Source of the DNA: an uncultured Schlesneria sp. | GTDB lineage: Bacteria; Planctomycetota; Planctomycetia; Planctomycetales; Planctomycetaceae | Length of the DNA stretch: 64,000 nucleotides | Assembly (NCBI GenBank): GCA_903858935.1 | Contig: CAIOKO010000143.1 | Location: forward strand, 1-64,000 | Direction of reading: 5' to 3' | Part shown: positions 9,357-19,333 of the stretch, in pieces | Layout of the letters: each line of letters begins with the position of its first letter | Numbering within the stretch: position 1 is the stretch's first letter | The notes under the pieces: generated by a model | Database searches by the model: none | Told to the model about the DNA's origin: nothing | What the model saw: the letters and a program-made list of their open reading frames with translations, nothing else | Translations under genes and position numbers: made by a program

Positions 9357-12356
9357 ATGCCGCGTTACGACGACGAAGTAAAACGAATTGAAGCGAAATG
9401 GCAGGCCTATTGGGACCAGCATCAAACGTTTCGCGTCGATGTATTGGATGTAGACCAGTGTTCCGAGAAGAACGCTTCCTCTAATTCTCAAAAATCCGCA
9501 CAAAAAGAGTCACAACGCTCAAACGACATCCCCACCCCAAACGCACCAGGTGACGCGCGCGAAAAAATGTATGTGTTGGATATGTTTCCTTATCCTTCGG
9601 GGGCTGGGTTGCATGTGGGGCATCCCGAGGGCTACACGGCGACGGATATCGTTTGTCGATTCAGTCGGATGCGAGGGAAGCACGTCCTTCATCCAATGGG
9701 CTGGGATGCGTTTGGTCTTCCTGCGGAAGACTATGCAATCAAGACGGGGACACATCCTGCTGTCACCACGGCGAAAAACATTGAAACGTTTAAGCGACAG
9801 TTGAAGTCACTCGGCTTCAGCTATGACTGGAGCCGTGAATTTGCGACGACTGATCCTGAGTATTATCGATGGACTCAGTGGATCTTTCTTCAGCTCTTTG
9901 ACACTTGGTATGACTCTGCCTTTGTCTGGAGCGGTCCCGATGGAAAATCCAGGATGGGCAAAGGGCGACCGATTGCTGAGTTGCCGATTCCCGAGGACGT
10001 TGCGCGAGCCGGATCGCACGCCGTTCGTCGGTACCAGGATCAGCACCGGCTTGCGTATCAACATGAAGCTCCGGTTAACTGGTGTCCCGAATTGGGAACC
10101 GTGCTGGCGAATGAAGAGATCGTTGACGGCAAAAGTGAACGAGGCGGACATCCGGTCGAGCGAGTTCCGCTTCGTCAGTGGCTGCTTCGAATTACCGCTT
10201 ACGGTGACCGATTGGCTAATGAGTTAGACGATCTGCACTGGCCAGAATCGATCAAGGCAATGCAGAAGAATTGGATCGGCCGTAGCGAAGGGGCCGAGGT
10301 CGACTTCTATCTTGGCGGAACCGGGGCTGGCTATGAAAAATGGAAAGCGGTACGTGCCAGTGCTGGATTTTCGCGAGAACCGGGTGCGGACGAGTTGCGC
10401 ATTTATACGACTCGACCTGATACGCTATTTGGCGTGACTTATATGGTCCTTGCGCCTGAGCATCCTGCCGTAGACAGGATAACCACAGCGGAACAAAAGG
10501 GTGTGGTTGAAACCTATCGTCAGCAAGCAGCGTCGAAGAGCGATCTTGATCGTACAGACCTCGCGAAGGGAAAGAGCGGAGTTTTCACCGGTGGCTATGC
10601 GATCAATCCGATTAATGGCGAGAAGGTTCCGGTCTGGATCGCTGACTATGTGCTGATCAGTTACGGGACCGGAGCAATCATGGCCGTTCCAGCTCATGAC
10701 GAGCGTGACCTTGAATTCGCCAATCAATTTCAAATTGAAATCAAGCCAGTCGTCGCGCCCGTTGGTGAATCGACAGGCACGACCGACGGTTTCTTCGATC
10801 ATGGAGTTGCCATTAATTCGGGGCCCTACAATGGTCTTCCTACCCTCGAATTCAAGGCAAAAATCACGGCTGACCTTGAGGCCGGCGGCTTGGGACGTAA
10901 GGCGGTGAACTATCGATTGCGAGATTGGCTTTTCTCGCGCCAGCGGTATTGGGGCGAACCATTTCCAATCTGGCATGAACTTGATGCCAATGGCAAACCG
11001 ACCGGTCTATTGCGAACCGATCCGGCGGAATCGTTGCCAGTCCGGCTTCCGGAAATGGCGGACTTCAAGCCGACGGGAACGCCCGAACCGATGCTTTCAA
11101 AAGCTCCGGCAGAATGGCTTTATACGACTGCGCCGGATGGAACTCGATTAAAACGAGAAACCAACACGATGCCGCAATGGGCCGGTTCGTGCTGGTACTA
11201 CTTGAGATTTGCCGACCCCCGTAACGACCAACAATTCCTTAACCCCGCGATTGAAAAGCAGTGGTTGCCGGTGGACCTTTACGTCGGCGGTGCGGAGCAC
11301 GCCGTGCTTCACCTGCTCTATTCACGCTTCTGGCACAAGGTCCTGTTCGATCGCGGTCATGTTTCAACGGTCGAGCCGTTTCAACGTCTCGTCAATCAAG
11401 GGATGATTCTGGGCGAAGTGGAGTTCACCGGTTATGTACTCGGCGATGGAGGTAACGAACAAAATCGTCGATACGTTTCTGTTCGCGACCTCAAAGCAGG
11501 CGTTGATGAGGAAGGTGTTGCGACGCGGGTCGTTGAAAAGACCGGCGAAGTCGCTACCCCGGTCACACTTTCCGTCGAACAGATCGAGAAAAAGGGTGAT
11601 TCCTTCATTCTGAAGGATCGCTCCGAGATCGTCGTCGACAGTCGTGCTCACAAAATGTCCAAATCGCGTGGCAATGTCATTAATCCCGATGTCGTCGTCG
11701 ATCAATTCGGAGCCGACTCATTGCGCCTCTACGAAATGTTTATGGGCCCGTTGGAGGCGGTGAAACCATGGAGCATGAAAGGAGTCGAAGGGGTCGCCCG
11801 ATTCCTTGGTCGCGTCTGGCGCATGATTGTTGATGAGCCGAACGAGTCGCAAACACAGCTCAGTTCTGCTGTGCAGGACGTCCCACCAACTCCGGATCAG
11901 CTTCGCGTTTTGCATCGAACAATCAAGGCTGTGACTCGCGACGTCGAGTCATTGGGATTCAACACGGCCATCAGCCGAATGATGGAATTTGTGAACGAAT
12001 TTCTTGCCTTTGACGTACGGCCCAAGTCGGCGATCAAGCCGTTTGTCCTGTTGCTCAGCCCATTCGCTCCCCATGTTTCGGAAGAGCTTTGGGAACTTCT
12101 CGGAAACACAAAAAGCCTGGCCTACGAACCGTGGCCAACCTTTGACGAGAAATACCTGGTTGAAACCGAGATTGAGATCCCGATACAGCTCAACGGAAAG
12201 TTACGTGGAAAAGTGACCGTTCCCGCTGGTTCGGAACAGGCAACAATCGAGGCTGCCGCAAAAGCGGACGCCACGATTGCTGGCCAACTGGAAGGAAAGA
12301 CAATCGTCAAGACGGTCTACATTCCGGGAAAAATGGTAAACTTTGTTGTCAAATAA
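9357..12356 (+). CDS. leuS: Leucyl-tRNA synthetase
   Basis: 999 aa class I synthetase that charges tRNA-Leu. The HIGH signature appears as GLHVGHP at about residue 84-90 and KMSKS at 766-770; [14 protein letters not shown] and the editing-domain TTRPDTLFG are clear. It is longer than the roughly 860 residues of E. coli LeuRS. A hydrophilic, Ser/Gln/Lys-rich insert (about residues 30-65) precedes the HIGH region, and another of about 70 residues lies before KMSKS (about 690-760). Both insertions are uninterrupted reading frame. The gene ends just before a complex palindromic repeat. The 140 bases before it hold no gene; the ribosome-binding site is weak. Confidence 0.97.
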   Translation: MPRYDDEVKRIEAKWQAYWDQHQTFRVDVLDVDQCSEKNASSNSQKSAQKESQRSNDIPTPNAPGDAREKMYVLDMFPYPSGAGLHVGHPEGYTATDIVCRFSRMRGKHVLHPMGWDAFGLPAEDYAIKTGTHPAVTTAKNIETFKRQLKSLGFSYDWSREFATTDPEYYRWTQWIFLQLFDTWYDSAFVWSGPDGKSRMGKGRPIAELPIPEDVARAGSHAVRRYQDQHRLAYQHEAPVNWCPELGTVLANEEIVDGKSERGGHPVERVPLRQWLLRITAYGDRLANELDDLHWPESIKAMQKNWIGRSEGAEVDFYLGGTGAGYEKWKAVRASAGFSREPGADELRIYTTRPDTLFGVTYMVLAPEHPAVDRITTAEQKGVVETYRQQAASKSDLDRTDLAKGKSGVFTGGYAINPINGEKVPVWIADYVLISYGTGAIMAVPAHDERDLEFANQFQIEIKPVVAPVGESTGTTDGFFDHGVAINSGPYNGLPTLEFKAKITADLEAGGLGRKAVNYRLRDWLFSRQRYWGEPFPIWHELDANGKPTGLLRTDPAESLPVRLPEMADFKPTGTPEPMLSKAPAEWLYTTAPDGTRLKRETNTMPQWAGSCWYYLRFADPRNDQQFLNPAIEKQWLPVDLYVGGAEHAVLHLLYSRFWHKVLFDRGHVSTVEPFQRLVNQGMILGEVEFTGYVLGDGGNEQNRRYVSVRDLKAGVDEEGVATRVVEKTGEVATPVTLSVEQIEKKGDSFILKDRSEIVVDSRAHKMSKSRGNVINPDVVVDQFGADSLRLYEMFMGPLEAVKPWSMKGVEGVARFLGRVWRMIVDEPNESQTQLSSAVQDVPPTPDQLRVLHRTIKAVTRDVESLGFNTAISRMMEFVNEFLAFDVRPKSAIKPFVLLLSPFAPHVSEELWELLGNTKSLAYEPWPTFDEKYLVETEIEIPIQLNGKLRGKVTVPAGSEQATIEAAAKADATIAGQLEGKTIVKTVYIPGKMVNFVVK

Positions 12357-12631
12357 CCGGCACAGCCGGTCGGTGCGCGTCGGACGACGGGTTCATAATA
12401 GGATGACCGTTCGCGCGTTGAATGTGCTTGCGGCTTCCAGCCGCAATTCCAATTTCTGCGGCTGGAAGCCGCAGCTGCGTTTCGAACGCCCAATCAACTT
12501 GCAAACCGTAATCCTATTCTGAACCCGTTGTCCGACGCGCACAAAGCGGCTACGCCGCACGCCCAATCAACGCGCAAACGATGAGCCTATTCTAAACCCG
12601 TCTTACGACGCGCACTAACCGGCTGTGCTGG
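12357..12631. repeat. Nested inverted-repeat element between leuS and the FAH gene
   Basis: An outer pair (CCGGCACAGCCGGT at 12357-12370 and its near-complement at 12618-12631) encloses a 49-base left arm (12373-12421) and two right arms (12494-12542 and 12567-12615), matching its reverse complement at 42 and 41 of 49 positions. Inside lies a perfect 17-bp inverted repeat (12429-12445 with 12457-12473), each arm itself nearly palindromic. A small GCGG/CCGC hairpin sits between the right arms. The element starts right after the leuS stop and covers the last codons and stop of the convergent gene. It may be a dispersed repeat or bidirectional terminator. Confidence 0.85.
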
Positions 12632-13487
12632 ATTCGCCAACGACGGGGTTGACCAGTACGCCGACATCTTCGATTTCGACTTCCATTCGGTCGCCGGGTT
12701 TCAAGTAAATCGGCGGGGTACGGGCCACACCTACTCCAGGGGGCGTTCCCGTGAAGATCAAGTCACCGGGCTGTAGCGTGATCAATTGAGAAACGTGAGC
12801 GATCACCTCGTCGACACCGAAAATCAATTCTTTTGTTGAGGAGTTCTGCAATGTCTCACCGTTTAGTCGCAAGCCGATCTTGATGTTATGTGGATCGACT
12901 TCGTCGGCCGTCACAAGGTAGGGGCCTGTTGGGGCAAACGTGTCTGGCGTCTTACCCAACAACCATTGACCACCGGGTCGTCCCTTTTGCCAGTCGCGAG
13001 CCGAGATGTCATTCCCGCAGGTATATCCAGCAACATACGAAAACGCATTCGCTTTAGAGATATTCTTCCCTTGTTTTCCAATGATAACGACGAGTTCCGC
13101 CTCATAGTCGACTTCGTGAGCGACCTTTGGAAGGATGACCGAGTCTTCAGGACCAACAACCGCTTGAGAGAACTTGTTGAAAACGACTGGCTCGCTGGGA
13201 ATCGGAGAATTCGTTTCAATCGCGTGGTCACGATAGTTCAGGCCGATACAAAAGACCTTACCAGGGTTTTGAATGGGTGCCAGAAGTCGGCCGGTGACAA
13301 ACGGGCCTTTCGTCAAACCGGTCGCCAGAGCGTGCGCCGCAGCGGCCAAGCCTTCCGTTGCGGAAAGAATGTCACGCAGCGTGGTCGGAAGTTTCGCATC
13401 AACCGCACAAAGATCGACGTAGCGTCCATCCAGTGAGACTCCAACAACTCGTGGTCCGTGATCCGTCAACACAGTGGCCAGCTTCAT
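12615..13487 (-). CDS. Fumarylacetoacetate hydrolase (FAH) family protein
   Basis: 290 aa from ATG 13487, with GAGGAG 7 bases before it. FAH-family enzymes cleave or decarboxylate 2-oxo acids (acylpyruvate hydrolase, oxaloacetate decarboxylase, ring-cleavage products). Motifs: [10 protein letters not shown], the metal-binding [24 protein letters not shown], and [16 protein letters not shown]. The first 75 residues form the usual small N-terminal domain. The natural end of the family is near VLVNPVVGE; the extra SSTAG is encoded by the outer arm of the palindromic element, so the repeat has probably replaced the original stop. Substrate cannot be chosen from sequence; no catabolic neighbours. 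Confidence 0.9.
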   Translation of the reverse strand: MKLATVLTDHGPRVVGVSLDGRYVDLCAVDAKLPTTLRDILSATEGLAAAAHALATGLTKGPFVTGRLLAPIQNPGKVFCIGLNYRDHAIETNSPIPSEPVVFNKFSQAVVGPEDSVILPKVAHEVDYEAELVVIIGKQGKNISKANAFSYVAGYTCGNDISARDWQKGRPGGQWLLGKTPDTFAPTGPYLVTADEVDPHNIKIGLRLNGETLQNSSTKELIFGVDEVIAHVSQLITLQPGDLIFTGTPPGVGVARTPPIYLKPGDRMEVEIEDVGVLVNPVVGESSTAG

Positions 13488-13774
13488 CCGACATCTCCTC
13501 AAAATAAAGTGTCAATCAACCGCAGGGGTAATATCTCAGGCAAGTTCGATACAGAAGCAAAAAACACACAATTCCCAGGGGGCGAATAATGGTGACCGAT
13601 TGCGCGATCGATGCAACAAAGATTAGTCGGCGGACGAAGGATTTTCACCCGTAACTGCAACATCAGGGCTTGTTCAGTTTTTCGAAATCTGCGAAACACG
13701 GCTTGAGTTGTAAATTCGCAATTCGATTGGTTGACAATGCTCGCTTTAATTCCTGTAGCTCCAATAAACGTCAT

Positions 13775-14905
13775 ATGAACCCGCCATCGACAATTCTATT
13801 CGCCGGAGGAGGCACCGGAGGGCACCTTTTCCCTGGAATCGCCGTCGCCGATGAGTTACGGCGACGAGATCCCTCGACCCGTGTTGTCTTCGTCGGTACC
13901 ACTCGATCCGTTGAATCGACGATTGTCGCTGAACAGGGTCTGGAACATCGGACGCTTCCTGTTGAATCACTACCAACACTAAAGCGGAATCCATTTCGAT
14001 TCGTGGTTCAAAACTGGAATGCATGGCGCGGAGCAATTCAGTTACTGAAGGAACTACGGCCCGCCGCTGTCGTCGGCCTTGGGGGGTATGCCAGTGCTCC
14101 GATTGTTTGGGCTGCCAGTCGACATCGCATCCCTGTCATTCTGATCGAACAAAATTTGATCCCCGGTCGAACAACGCGACTCCTCAGTCGTTTCGCCGAC
14201 CACGTCTGCGTATCATTCCGCGAAACCATTTCACGACTTCCCAAAGCCCGGCATGTCGTCGTCACTGGTAATCCTGTGCGAGCATCGATTACGAAACTTC
14301 ATAACCGCACGTTGGTTGAAAGCCGCAACGACGAATCTTCGACGTTCAAGCAAAAAGAACTATTGATTCTTGGGGGGAGCCAAGGAGCTGAATCGTTGAA
14401 CGTTGCTGTCATGGCTGCGGTCAAAAGCTTGGCAGGCGAATTAAAAACCTGGAGAATTGTGCATCAAACCGGACCGCATAACGCTGACCGTGCACGAGCA
14501 CTCTATCAAGAGCTTGGGCTTTCGTTCGTTGTGGAACCCTTCTTTCATGAGATGGAAGAATTGTATTCCCGTGCAGATCTGGTCATTTCGCGATCAGGCG
14601 CGACGACTCTTTCGGAATTGGCATGCGCCCAGATTCCGTCCATCTTGCTACCTTATCCTCATGCAGCCGATGATCACCAGAGAGCTAATGCGCAAGCCTT
14701 CGTCGATCACAAAGCAGCGATCCTGGTGGAACATTCGACCCCTCCTGAAAGAACCGCAGCCAATTTGGCGGAAGCGTTGCAGTCGTTGATCGATGATGCT
14801 GTAAGCCGAAAGCGAATGGGGCGAGCGGCGAAAGAACTTGCTCATCCCGATGCTGCTCAAGCATTTGCAAACGTCATCGAATCGGCGATTCGACCTGTTT
14901 CGTAA
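13775..14905 (+). CDS. murG: UDP-GlcNAc:lipid-pyrophosphoryl-MurNAc-pentapeptide transferase (lipid II synthase)
   Basis: 376 aa from ATG 13775, the Met directly before the family start; the longer frame from 13670 has no family similarity. MurG adds GlcNAc to lipid I to make lipid II on the inner membrane face (GT28). Motifs: FAGGGTGGHLFPGIA at residues about 7-21, GLGGYASAP, EQNLIPGRTTR, ILGGSQGA, and the donor-site region SRSGATTLSELA with PYPHAADDHQ. It stands alone, outside any division/cell-wall cluster. Its presence supports peptidoglycan synthesis in this planctomycete. Confidence 0.95.
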   Translation: MNPPSTILFAGGGTGGHLFPGIAVADELRRRDPSTRVVFVGTTRSVESTIVAEQGLEHRTLPVESLPTLKRNPFRFVVQNWNAWRGAIQLLKELRPAAVVGLGGYASAPIVWAASRHRIPVILIEQNLIPGRTTRLLSRFADHVCVSFRETISRLPKARHVVVTGNPVRASITKLHNRTLVESRNDESSTFKQKELLILGGSQGAESLNVAVMAAVKSLAGELKTWRIVHQTGPHNADRARALYQELGLSFVVEPFFHEMEELYSRADLVISRSGATTLSELACAQIPSILLPYPHAADDHQRANAQAFVDHKAAILVEHSTPPERTAANLAEALQSLIDDAVSRKRMGRAAKELAHPDAAQAFANVIESAIRPVS

Positions 14906-14910
14906 ACACT

Positions 14911-14933
14911 GCACTTTTTCGTGGAGTGCTTTT
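14911..14933 (+). terminator. Possible weak terminator after murG
   Basis: GCACT (14911-14915) pairs with AGTGC (14925-14929) and is followed by TTTT. The stem is only 5 bp, but it sits 5 bases after the murG stop, between convergent genes. Confidence 0.35.
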
Positions 14934-14956
14934 CGGTCACGTCGAGATTCTTTGTG

Positions 14957-15475
14957 TTATCTTAGTCTCTCGGTACAACGCGACGGGGTCGTTGGCCAAT
15001 TCACTAACGCGGTCGCAATGAAGCAAAGGATCAGGCCGAACAAATTGATCCATTTTGACGCAGAGTGATAGGCGACAAACCGAGCGGCCCGAGGCTGGCC
15101 AGGGGGAGTCACCATCTGCACAAGTGGCAGGTAGATTGAGAAATAGTCTACAGCCATGATGGATAGCACAAGTACCAGCAAAACGAGCGCGCTTATTCGG
15201 CGCTTCCCGGGAAATAATTCTGAGTTACCAGCGATCCAGGCGCCAAACAAGCCAAGGCTGACGAGAGTCGCTCCACATGCGTAAAAAGCAGGAAATCGGA
15301 CTGCGACAAGAACGTCTTTCGTCGTTGAATCAAAATTGCCACGTGTGACTTCAGTCACTCCAACAATCACAAATAGCGTTGCCGCACCAATCCAGGCGGA
15401 CAGGCAGAACCGGGCAAGAAACAATCCGATTCGGGCGAGAAATGAGGCATTGGCGTCGTTGGGGGCATTCCCCAT
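14957..15475 (-). CDS. DUF4149 (TMEM205-like) membrane protein
   Basis: 172 aa from ATG 15475 (GGAG 8 bases upstream). Four hydrophobic segments (about residues 13-35, 60-83, 95-117 and 141-163) with short loops, a conserved WIGAATLFV in TM1 and YHSASKWINLFGL before TM4, fit DUF4149. The function of bacterial members is unknown; the eukaryotic relative TMEM205 has been linked to drug resistance. It lies 80 bases upstream of nothing on its own strand except the murG end, and downstream of the HlyD gene's start on the opposite side is a gap of 80 bases, so co-transcription with the HlyD gene is possible. Confidence 0.72.
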   Translation of the reverse strand: MGNAPNDANASFLARIGLFLARFCLSAWIGAATLFVIVGVTEVTRGNFDSTTKDVLVAVRFPAFYACGATLVSLGLFGAWIAGNSELFPGKRRISALVLLVLVLSIMAVDYFSIYLPLVQMVTPPGQPRAARFVAYHSASKWINLFGLILCFIATALVNWPTTPSRCTERLR

Positions 15476-15555
15476 CTCTGTTTCTCCACGTCTTTGAATC
15501 AATGCGCAATCATGGGACCCAAGATTACCACCGCATTGTGACGGAGAATCAAGCG

Positions 15556-16683
15556 TTAAGGAAGCAGCACTTTAACGTGAGAACCAATCGCGAGTTTTGG
15601 CCAAAGTTTTCCAGCTGGTTCGATTTTCACAGCGACGAACGATTCCGATGTTCCGGCGACGGATGTGGTTTGTGGTGGAATGTCGGTAATAATCCCAATC
15701 CGATGGTCATGCGCCGGGAAGATCAGAGTCACCTTTGATCCATGTCTTAATTTGGACGCTTCCGCTGAAGGGAACTGGGCCACGACGTGTGGTTGGATAT
15801 CGTCAAGAATCTCGATCAACGGATCTCCATTGGGAACCCGGTCACCAGGTTGGAATCGGACATCGCCGACCGTTCCATAAGTTGGACTGGTGATGGTTAG
15901 CTCTTTAAGCTGTGTATCCAGCGATGCGAGTTCGAGCTTTGCTCCATTAAGTCGAGCTTCCGCGACGTCCACTCCAGAGGCTGAACGAATCTTGCTTTGA
16001 AGTTCCATTTCCAGTGCGGCAAGTGATTTCAGTCGTTGTTCGCACAGTGCGATTTGAGTCGCAAGCGTCTCAGTCGATGCGGCTGCGGCATCCTCGCGAA
16101 GCATCGCCTGTAAACGACGTTCATCAGGTAGATGAAGCTCTCGCTTGATGGACCGAAACGGATGATCAACTTCTGCAACCACTGGGCTAACACCGGAGTC
16201 GGAGTTCGTCAAATGGTCTTTCCAGGCGAGTTGCTCAACCTGTTTGTTCAGCTTTTCCTGTGAGAACGCTGACTCTTTTAATTGAGTTTCAAAGACTTCA
16301 GCCTGCAGTTCACGTCGACGCCAGGCAAAATCAACTTCAGCACTGATTCTGGCCCGATTGACTTCGGCTTCAAGTTCGGAGATCTCGCGTCGTTTCCCGA
16401 TCAGTCGTTCTTCCAGCTGAAGGTCAATCAATTGAAAAAGTGCGTCGCCCGGAGCCACTGCCTGTCCCGGTTTGACCGAGACATCCCGAATTCGAGCCAC
16501 ACAATTTGTTTTCACAACCGTCGTTCGCGACTGAAGTGAACCGGGATGAGCACGTTCACCGGTCCAACCTAATATCCAGGCAAATCCGGTTCCGGCAATT
16601 AATGCCAGGCCGATGATCAGTCCGATGCGACCTTGTCGCATTGGCGCGGAGACTTCGGGGTTCACAGGAGTATTGGTCGGCAT
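15556..16683 (-). CDS. HlyD-type periplasmic adaptor (membrane-fusion protein)
   Basis: 375 aa from ATG 16683. An N-terminal membrane anchor (about residues 22-42, LIIGLALIAGTGFAWILGW) is followed by a biotinyl-lipoyl-like segment (VSVKPGQAVAPGDALFQL), a long helical hairpin rich in Glu, Leu and Arg, the second lipoyl half (TITSPTYGTVGDVRFQPGDRV) and beta-barrel segments. Such proteins link inner-membrane ABC or RND pumps to an outer-membrane channel, or act in NHLM-type export. No transporter or TolC gene is adjacent, so its partner must be encoded elsewhere. It is followed by the DUF4149 gene on the same strand. Confidence 0.82.
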   Translation of the reverse strand: MPTNTPVNPEVSAPMRQGRIGLIIGLALIAGTGFAWILGWTGERAHPGSLQSRTTVVKTNCVARIRDVSVKPGQAVAPGDALFQLIDLQLEERLIGKRREISELEAEVNRARISAEVDFAWRRRELQAEVFETQLKESAFSQEKLNKQVEQLAWKDHLTNSDSGVSPVVAEVDHPFRSIKRELHLPDERRLQAMLREDAAAASTETLATQIALCEQRLKSLAALEMELQSKIRSASGVDVAEARLNGAKLELASLDTQLKELTITSPTYGTVGDVRFQPGDRVPNGDPLIEILDDIQPHVVAQFPSAEASKLRHGSKVTLIFPAHDHRIGIITDIPPQTTSVAGTSESFVAVKIEPAGKLWPKLAIGSHVKVLLP

Positions 16684-16915
16684 CGTGCACGTGACCTGGT
16701 AAGCGGTGAGGGATCTTTCCTCGAATCGGCATAACAGCAGGCTCGACATCTGACAGAGTACCCGGCGGTCGTACGGAACTCCGAAAGTGAATGTTAGAAG
16801 CGTGTTAAACCGCAAAGTCGGGACGCTTAACCTTCATCCGCGCCCAATCGACGTATTTTCTGTATAGTTAGCAAAAATTGACTTGTACTGAACTTCCCAA
16901 TCGAAAATCGATTCA

Positions 16916-18130
16916 ATGCCCGCCAAACAATTCGACTCCATTTCGCGAGTCGTGCTGAAACCTCGTAAAGCTCTTCCTTTTTTCAGCCGACACCCTTGGG
17001 TCTTTCAGGGAGCTGTTGATCGGGTCGAGGGTACTCCCGCCCCCGGTGATGCTGTCGCTTTGCATGCCTACGACGGGCAATTCATTGCCTGGGGGTTGAT
17101 CAATCCGGCCAGCAAGATTGGCGTCAGGCTTTATTCCTGGGATGAATCTATTCGCCTGACGAATGAGTTCTGGAAGCAGAGGATCAATGAGGCGGTCGGA
17201 CTTCGATCGGTTCTGTTTCCGCAACAGGGGCCGATCGTTGCGTGTCGGCAGATCTACAGTGAAGCTGACGGGATGTCGGGTTTGACCGTCGATCGGTATG
17301 GAGATTTTTTGCTGGTGCAATTAACGAGTTTTGCTCTCGCACAACGACAAGAGATCCTGCTGGAAGGGTTGCGTGAGGCATTAAATCCTAAGGGAATCTG
17401 GCTGCGGACAGAAAAAGGGATTCGGGCAGCAGAGGGTCTGGAGCTGGCTGACGGTCTTTTATGGGGCGAGGCGCCGCCGCGACCAATGTTTATAGAGGAG
17501 CACGGCGTCCGTTACGGCATCGACGTTGCCGAGGGACAGAAGACCGGGTTCTTTCTCGATCAGCGGGATAATCGCCGTCGTACTGCAGATTTTGTTCGAG
17601 GAAAGCGTGTGCTGGATGTCTGTTGTTACACGGGTGGCTTCGGCTTGAATTGTCTCGTCAACGGTGGTGCGGCTGAGGTTGTTGCGGTCGACGCCTCGGA
17701 ATCGGCTCTGGCTCAAGCTCGTTCCAATGCCGAGTTCAATGGAGTTGCCGATCGACTGACGACGATCAAACAGGACGCATTTAAAGCATTGGAAGAGTTC
17801 GAGGCACGCGGTGAGCGGTTCGACATGATCGTATTGGACCCGCCCAAGCTTGCCAGGAACCGTCAGGGAATCGACGCGGCGCTTCGCGGTTATTACAGCT
17901 TGAATCGGTTCGCAATGGGGCTGATTACGCCAGGCGGATACTTCGTCACCTGCAGCTGTTCGGGACAGATTACGCACGAGATGTTTGCCGATATGCTTGG
18001 TCAGGCGGCGCTGCACGCCAATCGCCGTCTACAGTTGCTGGAAGTCCGTGGTCCATCTGCCGATCACCCTTCGTCAGTCCACTGCCTCGAAACCGACTAT
18101 CTGAAGTGTTACCTTTGTCGGGTGCTGTAA
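16916..18130 (+). CDS. rlmI: Class I rRNA (cytosine-C5) methyltransferase, RlmI family
   Basis: 404 aa. An N-terminal PUA domain (residues about 1-85, with VLKPRKALPFFSRHPWVFQGA) is followed by a linker domain and a Rossmann methyltransferase. Motifs: FFLDQRDNR, LDVCCYTGGFGLN for SAM binding, VLDPPKLAR (motif IV) and TCSCSG with the catalytic cysteines (motif VI). E. coli RlmI makes m5C1962 in 23S rRNA; the same target is plausible, but RlmI-like paralogues exist. The next gene begins 3 bases after the stop and encodes a second RNA methyltransferase. Confidence 0.88.
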   Translation: MPAKQFDSISRVVLKPRKALPFFSRHPWVFQGAVDRVEGTPAPGDAVALHAYDGQFIAWGLINPASKIGVRLYSWDESIRLTNEFWKQRINEAVGLRSVLFPQQGPIVACRQIYSEADGMSGLTVDRYGDFLLVQLTSFALAQRQEILLEGLREALNPKGIWLRTEKGIRAAEGLELADGLLWGEAPPRPMFIEEHGVRYGIDVAEGQKTGFFLDQRDNRRRTADFVRGKRVLDVCCYTGGFGLNCLVNGGAAEVVAVDASESALAQARSNAEFNGVADRLTTIKQDAFKALEEFEARGERFDMIVLDPPKLARNRQGIDAALRGYYSLNRFAMGLITPGGYFVTCSCSGQITHEMFADMLGQAALHANRRLQLLEVRGPSADHPSSVHCLETDYLKCYLCRVL

Positions 18131-18133
18131 CGT

Positions 18134-19333
18134 GTGCGTCCCTTGCACGATCCCCTTTTTCTGCCACTGTTTTCCTCAATAGAGCCTCGCGTGACACGTC
18201 GAAACAAAAAAGTCGAAGAAGAAATCCCTCATTCGTTTTTCATTCGTCCGCAAGAGAAACTCTTGATTGACGCATTGCCGGAACTGAAGGGTGATCGGGT
18301 CATTTGTACCTCGGCAGGCCGTGCGCAATTTGGGGTTGCCTATGCGACCGAAAATCCTGGTGCCGTGGTCGACTGCTGGTTCCTCGACATCTTTCACAAG
18401 CTTCAAAGCGAATTCCGAATCAGTGAAGACGGGCCTCCGCCGAGTAATCTGAACCTGTTCTGTCAGCCGGACCTTCCCGACCATGAAGCAGATTTAGTTG
18501 CTTTCGCCTTTAAAAAGGGGGGTGAGGCCGAGCTGACTCGCGACCTGATGCAGCAGGGACATATGCGACTTGTCGAAGGGGGGCGAATGGTCGTCTCGAC
18601 AGACAATGACGAAGATCAGTGGATTCACAACGAGTTACGCGAATTGTTCCCGAAGGTGACTCGACGTCCAATTCGCAAACAGGGAACGTTGTACTTCGCA
18701 ACCAAGGTCAAACCACTGAAAAAGGTCCGAGACTTCGATTGTGAATTCGCTTTCCGAGATCGCGGAAGGTTGATCTATGCCTACAGCAGGCCAGGCGTTT
18801 TCAGTCACCGGCACATCGATCCTGGTGCCCGGGCCTTGATGAATACGATGGTCGTCAAACCGGGCATGAAGATTCTGGATTTGGGGAGCGGTGCCGGAAC
18901 AGTGACGCTCGCCTCTGCCTTTGCCGCCGAGAACGTGGCTGTCCACGCGGTTGATTCCAACGCTCGGGCGATCCAGTCGCTTGAACGCGGCATCGCCAAG
19001 AACGAAGCTCCCGGCATCACCTACGCACTTGACGCCGAAGGTCAATCGCCCGCGTCTGACGAGTTCGATCTCGCGTTGGCCAATCCCCCGTATTTCTCGA
19101 ACTATGCGATTGCCGACCTGTTCCTGGATACGGCTCATCGAGCCCTCAAGCCAAAAGCCAAAGTCCTGATTGTCACCAAAACACCAAACTGGTTCGTTGA
19201 GCGAATGCCGCTCTGGTACGCCGATGTTGAAGTGGCTGAACACAACGACTACTGGATCGTGACTGGCAAAAAGCGAAAGGAATCAATGTCGGACATGCCA
19301 CGAGGCCGACGGAACCGGGAATTCGACGAGTGA
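18134..19333 (+). CDS. RsmC/RlmG-like rRNA guanine methyltransferase
   Basis: 399 aa from GTG 18134; a second GTG at 18191 is an equally reasonable start. It has the two-part plan of RsmC/RlmG: an N-terminal degenerate methyltransferase-like half (to about residue 200) and a catalytic C-terminal half with KILDLGSGAGTVTLA for SAM binding and the N6/N2-guanine type motif ANPPYFSNYA. The arginine-rich tail (RGRRNREF) may bind RNA. RsmC and RlmG make m2G in 16S or 23S rRNA; which one is unclear. Three bases from the RlmI-like gene, so an rRNA-modification operon. Confidence 0.82.
   Translation: MRPLHDPLFLPLFSSIEPRVTRRNKKVEEEIPHSFFIRPQEKLLIDALPELKGDRVICTSAGRAQFGVAYATENPGAVVDCWFLDIFHKLQSEFRISEDGPPPSNLNLFCQPDLPDHEADLVAFAFKKGGEAELTRDLMQQGHMRLVEGGRMVVSTDNDEDQWIHNELRELFPKVTRRPIRKQGTLYFATKVKPLKKVRDFDCEFAFRDRGRLIYAYSRPGVFSHRHIDPGARALMNTMVVKPGMKILDLGSGAGTVTLASAFAAENVAVHAVDSNARAIQSLERGIAKNEAPGITYALDAEGQSPASDEFDLALANPPYFSNYAIADLFLDTAHRALKPKAKVLIVTKTPNWFVERMPLWYADVEVAEHNDYWIVTGKKRKESMSDMPRGRRNREFDE

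Noticed and set aside
12888..13436. 182-aa open frame antisense to the FAH gene
   Set aside because: The FAH family match on the other strand is clear; this frame has no family features.
18635..19243. 202-aa minus-strand frame
   Set aside because: Opposite the RsmC-like catalytic domain, whose motifs are intact; no independent support.
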